Shown here: in pieces, positions 54,913 through 63,598 of the stretch
Position numbering within the stretch: the stretch's first letter is position 1
Layout: each line of letters starts with the position of its first letter
NCBI GenBank assembly: GCA_903928895.1
Contig: CAIYSR010000139.1
Location: 1 to 64,000, forward strand
Length of the DNA stretch: 64,000 bases
Direction of reading: 5' to 3'
Source of the DNA: an uncultured Rhodospirillales bacterium
Lineage (GTDB): Bacteria; Pseudomonadota; Alphaproteobacteria; Acetobacterales; Acetobacteraceae
The notes under the pieces: generated by a model
Databases searched by the model: none
What the model saw: the letters and a program-made list of their open reading frames with translations, nothing else
Told to the model about the DNA's origin: nothing
Made by a program: the position numbers and the translations under genes

Positions 54913-56691
54913 TCATTGGCCGATCAGCGACTGGCTGCGCACCAGGCGGGCATAGAGCCCGTCCAGCGCCAGCAGGTCGGCGTGGCTGCCTTGCTCCACC
55001 GCCCGCCCCTCGGCCATCACCACCACGAGGTCCGCGTCCCGCACGGTGGATAGGCGATGGGCGACGACGATGGTGGTGCGGCCGCGGCGCAGCGTGGCGA
55101 GCGCCTGCTGGACCAGTTGTTCGCTCTCGGCGTCGAGCGCGCTGGTGGCCTCGTCAAGCAGCAGGATGCGGGGGTTGCGCAGCAGCGCGCGGGCGAGCGC
55201 GACGCGCTGGCGCTGGCCGCCGGACAGCCGCCCGCCGCCGGGACCGACCATCGTCGCGTAGCCCTGCGGCAAGGCAGCGATAAAGCCGTGCGCGGCGGCG
55301 GCTTGCGCGGCGGCCTCGATCGCGGCCTCCTCAGCGCCGGGACGTCCCATGGCGATATTGGCGGCCACGGTATCATCGAACAGTAGCGTATCCTGCCCGA
55401 CATAGGCGATGGCGTCGCGCAGGCTGGCGAGCCGGAGGCGGCGGACATCGGCGCCGTCGATCCGGATCGCGCCGGTGGCGGCCTCGTGCAGGCGCGGGAT
55501 CAGCGCTAGCGCCGTCGATTTGCCGGCCCCAGACGGCCCCACCAGGGCAATGGTGTGACCGGGCTCGGCGGTGAAGCTCAGGGCATCCAGCCCGACCCGA
55601 CCGTCCGGGTAGATGAAGCCGACCTGATCAAAGGCCACCCGGCCCCGGCCTGGCGGCAGTTCGGTGGCGTCAGACGCCTCGACGATCCGCGGCCGCTCGT
55701 CGATCACGGCGAAGCAGCGTATCAGGCCAGCAAGCCCCTCCTGCACGGCGGAATTGAGGTTGCCCAGCGCCCGCAGCGGCTGCGCAGCCAGGCCCAGCGC
55801 CGCGACAAATCCGGCGAAATCCTCGAACTGCGCCGTCCCCACCGCGGCACGCCAGCCGGCGAAGCCGATGGTGGCCGCGATCGCCACGCCGGCGACCACC
55901 TCCAGCATCGGATCGAGCCGCGCCCGCCCGCGGATCATCCGGATCAGCGATCGGTAGAGTTCCTGGAACCCGGCCCGGGCGCGGGTGATCTCCTGCGCCT
56001 CCAGCCTGTAGGCCCGCACGGTGCGGGCCTGGGAAAAGCTTTCGTTCAGCATCACCGCCGTCTCGCCCGTCGTCACCTGCATGCGCCCCGAGGCCCGGCG
56101 CAAGCGCTGACCGATGCGATGGACCGGCAAGGCGGCGACGGGGAAAAGCACCAGGGCGATGAGGCTCAGTTCCCAGTCGATCCACAACATCGAGCCGACG
56201 AGTCCGATCACCGAGACGACATTGCCGAGACCGTTGACCACGCGGATCAGCGCCTCGCGGATGGTCACCGTATCGGTGGTGAAGCGCTGGGTCAGGATGG
56301 CGGCCGCCTCGCGCTCCACCCGGGCGAGATCGCCGCGCACCAGATGCGCGAACATCTCGACCTGCAGGTCACGGATCACCCGCATCGCAACGTCCTGCAC
56401 CAGCACCGCCTGCGCGTACCAAACCACCGCGCGGACGCTGGTGACGAGCAGCACCAAGAGCGGCACCTGATAGAGAATACGCTTGTCCTTGCCGGTAAAC
56501 ATGGCGATGGCGTGCTGGATCACCAGCGGATACGCGGCCTGCGCCGCGGCCAGCAGCACCGTCAGGACCGCAACCAGCACCAGCAGCGCGCGGTAGCGCA
56601 GCACATGAGCGCGCCACAGGCGCGACAGCATCGGACGGACGGACGCGGGAGAGATGGCGGAACCCATGGCGGGGCGTGTATCAGCAGCCAT
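54913..56691 (-). CDS. MsbA-like ABC exporter (fused membrane and ATPase domains)
   Basis: The roughly 592-residue half-transporter has six membrane helices (about 25-310). The ATPase domain has GPSGAGKSTALALIPRL (Walker A), LSGGQRQRVALARALL (signature), ILLLDEATSALDAES (Walker B) and VVAHRLSTV (H-loop). Such exporters flip lipid A or other lipids across the inner membrane; nearby heptose and GT9 genes fit that. The start is uncertain: ATG 56691 (GGAGG upstream) or ATG 56667. Both overlap or crowd the divergent GT9 gene. Confidence 0.85.
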   Translation of the reverse strand: MAADTRPAMGSAISPASVRPMLSRLWRAHVLRYRALLVLVAVLTVLLAAAQAAYPLVIQHAIAMFTGKDKRILYQVPLLVLLVTSVRAVVWYAQAVLVQDVAMRVIRDLQVEMFAHLVRGDLARVEREAAAILTQRFTTDTVTIREALIRVVNGLGNVVSVIGLVGSMLWIDWELSLIALVLFPVAALPVHRIGQRLRRASGRMQVTTGETAVMLNESFSQARTVRAYRLEAQEITRARAGFQELYRSLIRMIRGRARLDPMLEVVAGVAIAATIGFAGWRAAVGTAQFEDFAGFVAALGLAAQPLRALGNLNSAVQEGLAGLIRCFAVIDERPRIVEASDATELPPGRGRVAFDQVGFIYPDGRVGLDALSFTAEPGHTIALVGPSGAGKSTALALIPRLHEAATGAIRIDGADVRRLRLASLRDAIAYVGQDTLLFDDTVAANIAMGRPGAEEAAIEAAAQAAAAHGFIAALPQGYATMVGPGGGRLSGGQRQRVALARALLRNPRILLLDEATSALDAESEQLVQQALATLRRGRTTIVVAHRLSTVRDADLVVVMAEGRAVEQGSHADLLALDGLYARLVRSQSLIGQ

Positions 56692-57691
56692 GGCCTCCGA
56701 CAAATCCACCCGCCGCATCGCCGTCTACGTCGACCTCGATCTGGTCGGGGACGCGCTCATCAAGCTGCCGATGGTGCGCGCCCTGCGCCGCGCCTACCCG
56801 GGCGCCGAGATCATCTGGATCGCGGGGCAGGGTCCGAGCGCCTTCGCCGATCTCCTTGCCCCACTGGTCGAGGGCTTGCTCGACCGCGTGATCGCGCGGG
56901 CCGGCACTGGCGCTGAGCTGCGTCGTGCCCTGGGGCCGCAGCCGCTTGATCTGCTGATCGACACTCAGAGCACACTGGTCATTGCGCGCGCACTCAGGCG
57001 CCTGGGTGCCCGCCGCTTCGTCACCGCGGCCGCCTGTGGCCTGCCGGGCTGGCCACCGCAGTTCGCGCTGAACCCACCGCGCCATCTCGTCCGCCGCCTG
57101 CTCGCGCTGGTGCAGCGGGCCACCGGAGTCGCGCCGCAGACCGACGTGCCGCTGCGCCTGCCGCTGGCGATTGAGTCCCGCGCCGCCACCCTGCTGCCGC
57201 CTGGTTCGGACTACGTCGCCCAGGTCCTCGGCGCCGGGGGGCGGCACAAGGCCTGGCCGGAAGCCCATCATGTCGTCCTCGCGCAGGCCCTGCTCGCCGA
57301 GCGCCGTGTGCCGGTGCTGATTCTCGGTCCGGACGAGCGCGACCGGCATGCCCCGCTCGCTGCCGCCCTCCCGGGCGCACGATTCCCGTTGCAGGAGGCC
57401 GGCGACGCGCCGCCGGCGCTCACCATCGCCCTTGCCGCCCGCTGCGCCGCTGCCGTCGCCGCCGATTGCGGTGGGGGGCATATGATGGCGACCGCCGGCA
57501 TACCACTGGTCTCGCTGTTCGGACCCACCGACCCTGCCAAATTTGCGCCCTGGGCACCGGTCTCCCGAATCCTGCGCACGCAGGATTTCATCGGCCCCGA
57601 CCGGGATACGTCCGACATGGCCAGCATCCCGCCTGCCGCCGTCCACGCCGTCCTGCGTGAAATCGCCAGCCCGAGAGGACCTGTCCCATGA
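56690..57691 (+). CDS. Glycosyltransferase family 9 (heptosyltransferase-like)
   Basis: The 333-residue GT-B protein has RIAVYVDLDLVGDALIKLPM at the start (G-D-A loop), VLGAGGRHKAWPEAHHVVLA in the centre and ADCGGGHMMATAGIPLVSLFG at the nucleotide-sugar site. It probably adds a heptose-like sugar to a surface glycan. ATG 56690 overlaps the divergent exporter start. ATG 56654 (GGGAG upstream) is an alternative that overlaps the exporter gene. The stop overlaps the next start. Confidence 0.82.
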   Translation: MASDKSTRRIAVYVDLDLVGDALIKLPMVRALRRAYPGAEIIWIAGQGPSAFADLLAPLVEGLLDRVIARAGTGAELRRALGPQPLDLLIDTQSTLVIARALRRLGARRFVTAAACGLPGWPPQFALNPPRHLVRRLLALVQRATGVAPQTDVPLRLPLAIESRAATLLPPGSDYVAQVLGAGGRHKAWPEAHHVVLAQALLAERRVPVLILGPDERDRHAPLAAALPGARFPLQEAGDAPPALTIALAARCAAAVAADCGGGHMMATAGIPLVSLFGPTDPAKFAPWAPVSRILRTQDFIGPDRDTSDMASIPPAAVHAVLREIASPRGPVP

Positions 57692-58800
57692 GCCCGCTTC
57701 CGCCCTCGGTTCTCCCGGCGGGGATCCGCGCCCGTATTCTGGCCGGCATCAATGGCCTGGATATCCATATCCTTGAGGCGGGCGACCCCTCCCACCCCTG
57801 CCTGCTGCTGCTGCACGGCTTCCCCGAGCTTGCCTACTCCTGGCGCAAGGTGATGGGTCCACTGGCCGCGCTTGGCTACCACGTCGTCGCTCCCGACCAG
57901 CGCGGCTATGGCCGCACCACGGGCTGGGATGATCGCTACGCGGCGGACCTCGCCCCGTTCCGCCTTTTCAATCTGGTGCGCGACCAGCTCGGGCTGCTGC
58001 AAGCACTCGGGAAGAGCCGGGTCGCGGCGGTGATCGGCCATGATTTCGGTTCCCCCGTCGCCGCCTGGTGCGCCCTGCTCCGCCCCGATGTCTTCCGCGC
58101 CGTCGCGCTGATGAGCGCTCCCTTCGCAGGCCCGCCCGCGATCGGCCGGCCAGTCCCCGTGCGCGACGTGCACGCCGAGCTCGCCGCCCTGCCGCGCCCA
58201 CGCAAGCACTACCAGTGGTACTACTCGACCCCGGAGGCCAACGCCGACATGGTCGGGGCGCCGCAGGGCCTATCTGCCTTCCTCCGCGCCTACTACCACC
58301 ATAAGAGCGCGGACTGGCCGGGCAACCGTCCTCGCCGCCTGTCCGGATGGACTGCCGAGGCGCTCGCGGCGCTGCCGACCTACTACGTGATGGACCTGCA
58401 CGCGACGATGGCCGCCACCGTTGCCGAGGAGATGCCGGCCGCCGCCGCCATTGCCGCCAACCGCTGGCTGCCCGAGGCCGATCTCGCGGTGTACGCCGCC
58501 GAATATGCGCGCACCGGCTTCCAGGGCGGATTGCAATGGTACCGCTGCCGCACCACCGGGCGTTTCGAGGCGGAACTTGAACTGTTTTCCGGCCGCGGCA
58601 TCGAGGTGCCGTCCTGCTTCATCGCGGGTGCGGCGGACTGGGGGATCGAGCAAAGCCCCGGGGCGCTGGAGGCGATGCAGGGCAGCGGCTGTCGCGCCAT
58701 GCGCTTCGTGGAAATGGTCGGGGGCGCCGGCCACTGGGTGCAGCAGGAACAGCCCGAAGCCGTGATCGCCGCCCTCGGTCGCTTCCTCGGCAGCTCCTGA
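57688..58800 (+). CDS. Alpha/beta hydrolase, epoxide-hydrolase-like
   Basis: The 370-residue alpha/beta hydrolase has HGFPE (oxyanion region), nucleophile elbow GHDFGS with an Asp nucleophile, as in epoxide hydrolases and haloalkane dehalogenases, and the late His in GGAGHWVQQEQPE. A cap domain covers about 150-280. It most likely opens an epoxide or acts on a related substrate. It is coupled to GT9 by an ATGA overlap. Confidence 0.85.
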   Translation: MSPLPPSVLPAGIRARILAGINGLDIHILEAGDPSHPCLLLLHGFPELAYSWRKVMGPLAALGYHVVAPDQRGYGRTTGWDDRYAADLAPFRLFNLVRDQLGLLQALGKSRVAAVIGHDFGSPVAAWCALLRPDVFRAVALMSAPFAGPPAIGRPVPVRDVHAELAALPRPRKHYQWYYSTPEANADMVGAPQGLSAFLRAYYHHKSADWPGNRPRRLSGWTAEALAALPTYYVMDLHATMAATVAEEMPAAAAIAANRWLPEADLAVYAAEYARTGFQGGLQWYRCRTTGRFEAELELFSGRGIEVPSCFIAGAADWGIEQSPGALEAMQGSGCRAMRFVEMVGGAGHWVQQEQPEAVIAALGRFLGSS

Positions 58801-58809
58801 CCGGTCCAA

Positions 58810-59589
58810 TTACACCTGATCGAGATGAAGGCTGTAGCCCTGCCCGCGGATCGACTGGATCAACCGCCGCCCATCGTCGCCGTCGGCGAGCTTGCGGCGG
58901 AGCGCGAAGATGATCTGGTCGATCGCCCGATCCTCGAAGTTCATCGGCCGCCGCAGCGCCACCTCGAACAACCGCTCCCGCGCCACCGCCGCCCCGTTGG
59001 CATCAACCAATTGCTCCAGCACGGTGAACTCCGCCGCCGTGATATGGATGGCCTCGCCGTCGGCCGAAATGGCTTGCCGCCGCACCAGGTCAACCTGGGC
59101 GCGGCCGATCCTCATCGCCGGCCGCGGCCTCGGCTTTGCCGACACCGCCGCCTCCTCCGGCACCTCCGCCTCCACTGCCGGCGCATGGCGCGACCCGGCG
59201 CGGCGATGTACCGCATGGATGCGGGCGATCAGCTCGCGGACGCTCGGCGGCTTGGTCACATAATCATCCGCCCCCAGTTCCAGCGCCGCCACTCGGTCCG
59301 CCTCCTCGGTATGGCCGGACACGACAATGATCCCGCAATCGCCCTTCGCCACCAGCCAGCGGATCAATGACAGCCCGCTGGTATCGGGCAAGCCGAGGTC
59401 AACCAGCGCGACATGGGGGTCAAACCGGGTCTTGAGCTCGATCGCGGCCGCCCCGGTCGCCGCCCATGCCGTTTCCATCCCATCGCGCTCGACCACGACC
59501 TTCAGCGCCTGTGCGATCTCGGGCTGATCCTCAATAATGAGCACCCGCAGCCGCAACAGGGCATCGAACTCGGTGCTCTCGTTAACCAT
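58810..59589 (-). CDS. OmpR-family response regulator
   Basis: The 259-residue protein has a canonical receiver: acidic pair E20-D21, phospho-acceptor D64 in LVDLGLPDTSG, Ser in VVSGHTEE and Lys in DDYVTKPPS. After a Pro/Ala linker (about 135-155) a winged-helix domain follows, with ITAAEFTVLEQLVDANGAAV and DRAIDQIIFALRRKLADGDD. It faces the histidine kinase further right, its likely partner. ATG 59589 is chosen; the upstream extension is AT-rich intergenic sequence. Confidence 0.88.
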   Translation of the reverse strand: MVNESTEFDALLRLRVLIIEDQPEIAQALKVVVERDGMETAWAATGAAAIELKTRFDPHVALVDLGLPDTSGLSLIRWLVAKGDCGIIVVSGHTEEADRVAALELGADDYVTKPPSVRELIARIHAVHRRAGSRHAPAVEAEVPEEAAVSAKPRPRPAMRIGRAQVDLVRRQAISADGEAIHITAAEFTVLEQLVDANGAAVARERLFEVALRRPMNFEDRAIDQIIFALRRKLADGDDGRRLIQSIRGQGYSLHLDQV

Positions 59590-59765
59590 TGGGAACCAAT
59601 ATGAAACTTTTCGATTTCTAGCTATCCAACTTACCACCGCCGTGGCATCGCGCTCAAGGCGCAAGATCGCATGGCACCGGGACTGTCAGGTGATGTCAGA
59701 TCACTCGACACTTCATAAGCTTTCCTGACTGGGGTCCGCCGCCGCTGCCCGTATAAAATCCGCTG

Positions 59766-59794
59766 CGGACCATCGTGCACGAAGAGATGGTCCG
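59766..59794. other. Hairpin in the leader of the unknown gene at 59812
   Basis: CGGACCATC and GATGGTCCG form perfect 9-base arms around an 11-base loop, ending 17 bases before the start codon. A TATAAA lies at 59752-59757. The hairpin could be a translational control or an operator site. Confidence 0.4.
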
Positions 59795-59811
59795 GGAATG
59801 GAGTGGGTACG

Positions 59812-60357
59812 ATGTCGATGGCAGTCGCAAGCTACTTCTGGACCAGCAACGCCACAATCGGCAGTTGGGGCTCTCCCAGCGAGGACGTGTGCCGCGAGAT
59901 CCGCCACAAATCGGAAGGCGGCCTGGCCGGCTGGGTGCACCGCAACCTCCCCTTTGCCAAACGGGCCGGACGCGGCGCGGATGCGGCGCCGGTCTGGGTC
60001 AACGTCGCTCGCGTCTATGCCACTGTTTGGCCAGTACGGCGCAGCCCCGCCACCACGCTCTACCGCTGCCGGGTGTGGGATGGGGTGCGCGCGTCGGAGG
60101 CCTTCCTGATCAACGCCCCGCATCGCTTCGCTTCGAGTGACCAGGTGGTCATCCTCGCAGTCCTTGCCGCCGCGGACGACATCGCCCGCGATATCCTGGC
60201 CACCGCCGCACGACATGGCGTTGAAGTTGAGTTCAACGAGGACAAGGTGCCGGCCGAAATCATCGGCGCGGCCCTCGACCTGCTCTCCACCACCGATGTC
60301 AACCATCCCGCGCCGGGCCGGCTGGAGGTGCTCGGAGTTGCTGTCGAGCTGCACTGA
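59812..60357 (+). CDS. Hypothetical protein between response regulator and histidine kinase
   Basis: The 181-residue protein has no signal peptide or membrane helix. It starts MSMAVASYFWTSNATIGSWG, contains VARVYATVWPVRRSPATTLY and SSDQVVILAVLAAADDIARD, and ends LEVLGVAVELH. The pattern is alpha/beta. I recognise no family. It sits between the divergent response regulator gene and the kinase gene, so a role in that signalling module is possible. GGAG precedes ATG 59812 by about 10 bases. Confidence 0.6.
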   Translation: MSMAVASYFWTSNATIGSWGSPSEDVCREIRHKSEGGLAGWVHRNLPFAKRAGRGADAAPVWVNVARVYATVWPVRRSPATTLYRCRVWDGVRASEAFLINAPHRFASSDQVVILAVLAAADDIARDILATAARHGVEVEFNEDKVPAEIIGAALDLLSTTDVNHPAPGRLEVLGVAVELH

Positions 60358-60359
60358 GC

Positions 60360-60379
60360 CGCCCCCGTGATGGGGGGCG
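60360..60379 (+). terminator. GC-rich hairpin after the hypothetical gene
   Basis: CGCCCCC/GGGGGCG around GTGATG lie right after the stop codon at 60357. There is no T tract, so this is a weak candidate. Confidence 0.35.
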
Positions 60380-60490
60380 CTGCTCGACCTTGCCACACCG
60401 CGTTGCCACACGGATGGATTCGCTTGTAGTGTATGACACTGGTGAAGGTGTCGTTAATCATGCGCCAAATCCGTGCCGGGCGGGCCTGAT

Positions 60491-63400
60491 ATGGCAGAGG
60501 CAGGCCACCGCGCATGGCGTCAACGCCTCGCCATCGCCGCCGTCATCCTGGTACTCGCGTTTGCCACCGTCGCCGTCGCCTACGCGGCCTTCAAATCCCT
60601 CGCCCACGATCTCGGCCACGCCGCCCGCCAGGACCTCATCGCCAGTCTGAGCCTGCGCAGCGAACAGATCGAGGGCACCCTCGCCGAGCACAAAAGGTCG
60701 GCCGCGCTCTTCGCCACGCGCGGCTCGGTGCAGTTGCAACTCGACCCTGACAGCACCGAGGACGCCCGGGCCACGTCCCGTACGATCACCGAGCACACGA
60801 TCGCGGACTTCAAGCGGCTCTTTCAATACGACAACATCATTCTCCTCGACACCGAGATGCATCCCGTGACCGGCGTCGGCCAGGCGCTGACGCATAGGGC
60901 CGAGATCACGGGTGTCGGCCAGGCCCTGGTGACCGGCGAGATCCAACTCATCGACCTCCATATCGAGACCAACCAGCGCGCCTCCTTTGGCATCGCCGTG
61001 CCGGTGCGTCCGCGTCATCGCCCGGGCGCCGCCCCGATCGGCGTCGCCTATCTCGAACTCGGCACCGCCGGCCCGACAAGCGCTTTGGTCAATCCCTGGG
61101 CATCGTCACATGGGTCTCTCGAACTGGCGTTGCTTCGCCGCAACGGCCTTTCCGTCGACATCATGTCCCTGGCGAGAGATCGCGGCAATCCGCTCTGGCG
61201 GGTGAGTTCGCTCTCGCTGCAAGCTACCACCCACGTGGCGGTGGCCGCCCTGCTCGATCCATCCGGCGAGCTGCTCGAAGCCGTTGACGAGCATAACCAT
61301 CCCGTCATCGCCGTCGCTGCCGCCGTCACTGGCACGCCCTGGGTGCTGCTCGCCAAGATCGACCGTGCCGAGATCGACGCCCCGGTGCGCCAGCTCGGCC
61401 GCAACATCGCCGCCCTCGTCGGTGGGCTGCTCGGCGTCCTGTTCCTGTTCGGCGTCCTGCTCTGGCGCGACGACCACCACCGCCACATCCTCGCCGAGGC
61501 GATGCTCGCCCGGCGCTACGCCTCGGCAATCAGCGGCATGCAGGATGGCTTCCTGCGCATCGACCCGACCGGCTGCATCGTCGATGCCAACGAGGCCGTC
61601 ACGGTGATGACCGGCTACAGCCGCGACGAACTGCTGGCCCTCTCCCTCGCCGACCTCGCGGCGCCCGGCACCGTTATCAGCGAGGCAGTTGGCCCAGGCA
61701 CGCGCCGGTTCCAAACCACCTGGGCGACACGCGCCGGGAGGTTGATCGACATCGATGGGAGCGGCACCTTTGTCAGTGAAGGCGCAGCCGGCCACACCTA
61801 CATCATTGCCCGAGATATCACGGTCCAGCTCACCGAACAGCGCCGCCTGGAGCGGCTCAACCGCTTTCACGGCCTCATCAACCACATCTACCAGATCATC
61901 CAGCGGCTGACCGATCCGCAGGAGATCCTCCGCGAAATCTGCACTGACCTTGTGGTCAGCAGCCGTATCGCCCTGGTCTGGGCCGGTTGGGTCGACCATG
62001 CCGCCGGCCGGGTCGTCCCGATCGCCGCCAGCGGGGTCGCGAGCGACTATATCCGCGACCTGGAAATCACCCTCGACCCGTCGCTGCCGACCAGCCACGG
62101 GCCGACCGGTCGCGCCGTGCTGGAAGGCCGTATCGTCGTCTCCCAGTTCATGCGACAGGATCCGGATACGGCGCCTTGGCGCGCCAAGGCGGAACCCTGG
62201 GGCTTCGGTTCGGTGATCTGCATGCCCATCGTGGTCAACGGCCAACCCATCGCGGTGCTGTCGATCTACAGCTCCGAAACCGGACATTTCGACGACCAGG
62301 TGCTCGATCTGTTCCGCGGCATGGGCGAGACCATCTCGGTGGCCATCGAAGCTGCCGAGGGCCGCCGCGCCGCCGAGCGGCTTGAGCGCCTGCACGCGAC
62401 CAATGAGGAGCGGCTGCGTCGCATCCTTCAGGCCTTGCCGGTGCCGATGATGGTCCACTCGGCCCGGAGCGATGAAATCCGCAGCGTCAACGCCGCGTTC
62501 GAGGCTCTTTTCGGCTACGACCCGGCCCGTACTCTTACGGTATCCCGCTGGCTCGACGAGGCTTGCATCGACGCCGACGAGCGTGCCCTTTATCGCGAGC
62601 TGCGGGCTCCGAGCATCGCCCGCGCCGATGCCGGTGGCGCCCCCGTGCGCCTGCCCGAGCTCCGCCTGCGCGGGCGTGACGGCACGGAGCGCGTCGTGCT
62701 GCCCCATCTCTCACGGGCAGATGACGAGGAACTGCTCGCCTGGACGGACATCACCGAGACCCGCGCACAGCAGCAGGCCCTGCGCCGACGCGAGGACATC
62801 TACACCGCTATCGTCGATCGGAGCATCGATTCGATCGCCCTCATCCGCGCCGCTGACGGTACTTTCGCCGAATTCAACACCGCCGCCCACACCTCGCTCG
62901 GCTATACCCGCGCCGAGTTCGCTGCCCTGCGGGTTCGCGACATCGATCCGGACTTCAACGACTCCTACATCGCCCGCCACGTTGCGGCACTGCCCCCCGG
63001 GGGTGGCACCGTGTTCGAGCGGGTCAACCGCCGGCGCGACGGCGCCCTGCGCGATGTCCGCCTCAGCCTGAGCCGGATCACCGTCGGTGACGAAGACTAT
63101 TTCGCCGTCATCTGGTCCGACATCACCGAGGACCGCCGACGCGTGCGCGCTGCCGCCGCGGAAGGTGAAAAGCACCGCATCCTGTTCGACAGCGCGGCCG
63201 ACGGCATTGCCGTGGTCGGCGCCGACGCGCGCATCGTCGAGGCCAATCCCGCCATGCTGGCGATGGCCGGCGCCACGGCAGACCAGTTCATCGGCACTCT
63301 GACGTGGCAATGGAGTGCCAACACCGAGGAACACGCACGGTGGCAGAGCGCGCATGACAACCTCCGCCTCGGCATCCGTGTGAACCATCGCCTGCGCCGC

Positions 63401-63598
63401 CAGGACGGCACCGAGTTCGAGGCCGAGCTGATGTGGAACAAGGCCGAGTTCGACGGCGAAACCCTCTACTATGTCACCGTCACGATATCACCGACCGGCT
63501 CCGCGCCGAGCAGGAGCTGCGCCGCGCCGAGCGCCTCACCGTCATCGGCCAGCTCACCGGCGGTATCGCGCACGACTTCAACAACCTGCTCACCGTGA
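60491..63598 (+). CDS. Multi-sensor PAS/GAF histidine kinase, N-terminal part up to a frameshift
   Basis: About 996 natural residues are encoded before the frame breaks near 63480. The layout is membrane helix (13-35), extracytoplasmic sensor (about 36-304), second helix (305-326), PAS (about 336-450) and GAF (about 455-633). Three more PAS domains follow (about 636-760, 765-880 and 891-995). The start of the kinase core is in the next frame (see the entry at 63484). The last 40 codons up to 63598 are shadow sequence. ATG 60491 is used; GTG 60473 is possible. Confidence 0.85.
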   Translation: MAEAGHRAWRQRLAIAAVILVLAFATVAVAYAAFKSLAHDLGHAARQDLIASLSLRSEQIEGTLAEHKRSAALFATRGSVQLQLDPDSTEDARATSRTITEHTIADFKRLFQYDNIILLDTEMHPVTGVGQALTHRAEITGVGQALVTGEIQLIDLHIETNQRASFGIAVPVRPRHRPGAAPIGVAYLELGTAGPTSALVNPWASSHGSLELALLRRNGLSVDIMSLARDRGNPLWRVSSLSLQATTHVAVAALLDPSGELLEAVDEHNHPVIAVAAAVTGTPWVLLAKIDRAEIDAPVRQLGRNIAALVGGLLGVLFLFGVLLWRDDHHRHILAEAMLARRYASAISGMQDGFLRIDPTGCIVDANEAVTVMTGYSRDELLALSLADLAAPGTVISEAVGPGTRRFQTTWATRAGRLIDIDGSGTFVSEGAAGHTYIIARDITVQLTEQRRLERLNRFHGLINHIYQIIQRLTDPQEILREICTDLVVSSRIALVWAGWVDHAAGRVVPIAASGVASDYIRDLEITLDPSLPTSHGPTGRAVLEGRIVVSQFMRQDPDTAPWRAKAEPWGFGSVICMPIVVNGQPIAVLSIYSSETGHFDDQVLDLFRGMGETISVAIEAAEGRRAAERLERLHATNEERLRRILQALPVPMMVHSARSDEIRSVNAAFEALFGYDPARTLTVSRWLDEACIDADERALYRELRAPSIARADAGGAPVRLPELRLRGRDGTERVVLPHLSRADDEELLAWTDITETRAQQQALRRREDIYTAIVDRSIDSIALIRAADGTFAEFNTAAHTSLGYTRAEFAALRVRDIDPDFNDSYIARHVAALPPGGGTVFERVNRRRDGALRDVRLSLSRITVGDEDYFAVIWSDITEDRRRVRAAAAEGEKHRILFDSAADGIAVVGADARIVEANPAMLAMAGATADQFIGTLTWQWSANTEEHARWQSAHDNLRLGIRVNHRLRRQDGTEFEAELMWNKAEFDGETLYYVTVTISPTGSAPSRSCAAPSASPSSASSPAVSRTTSTTCSP

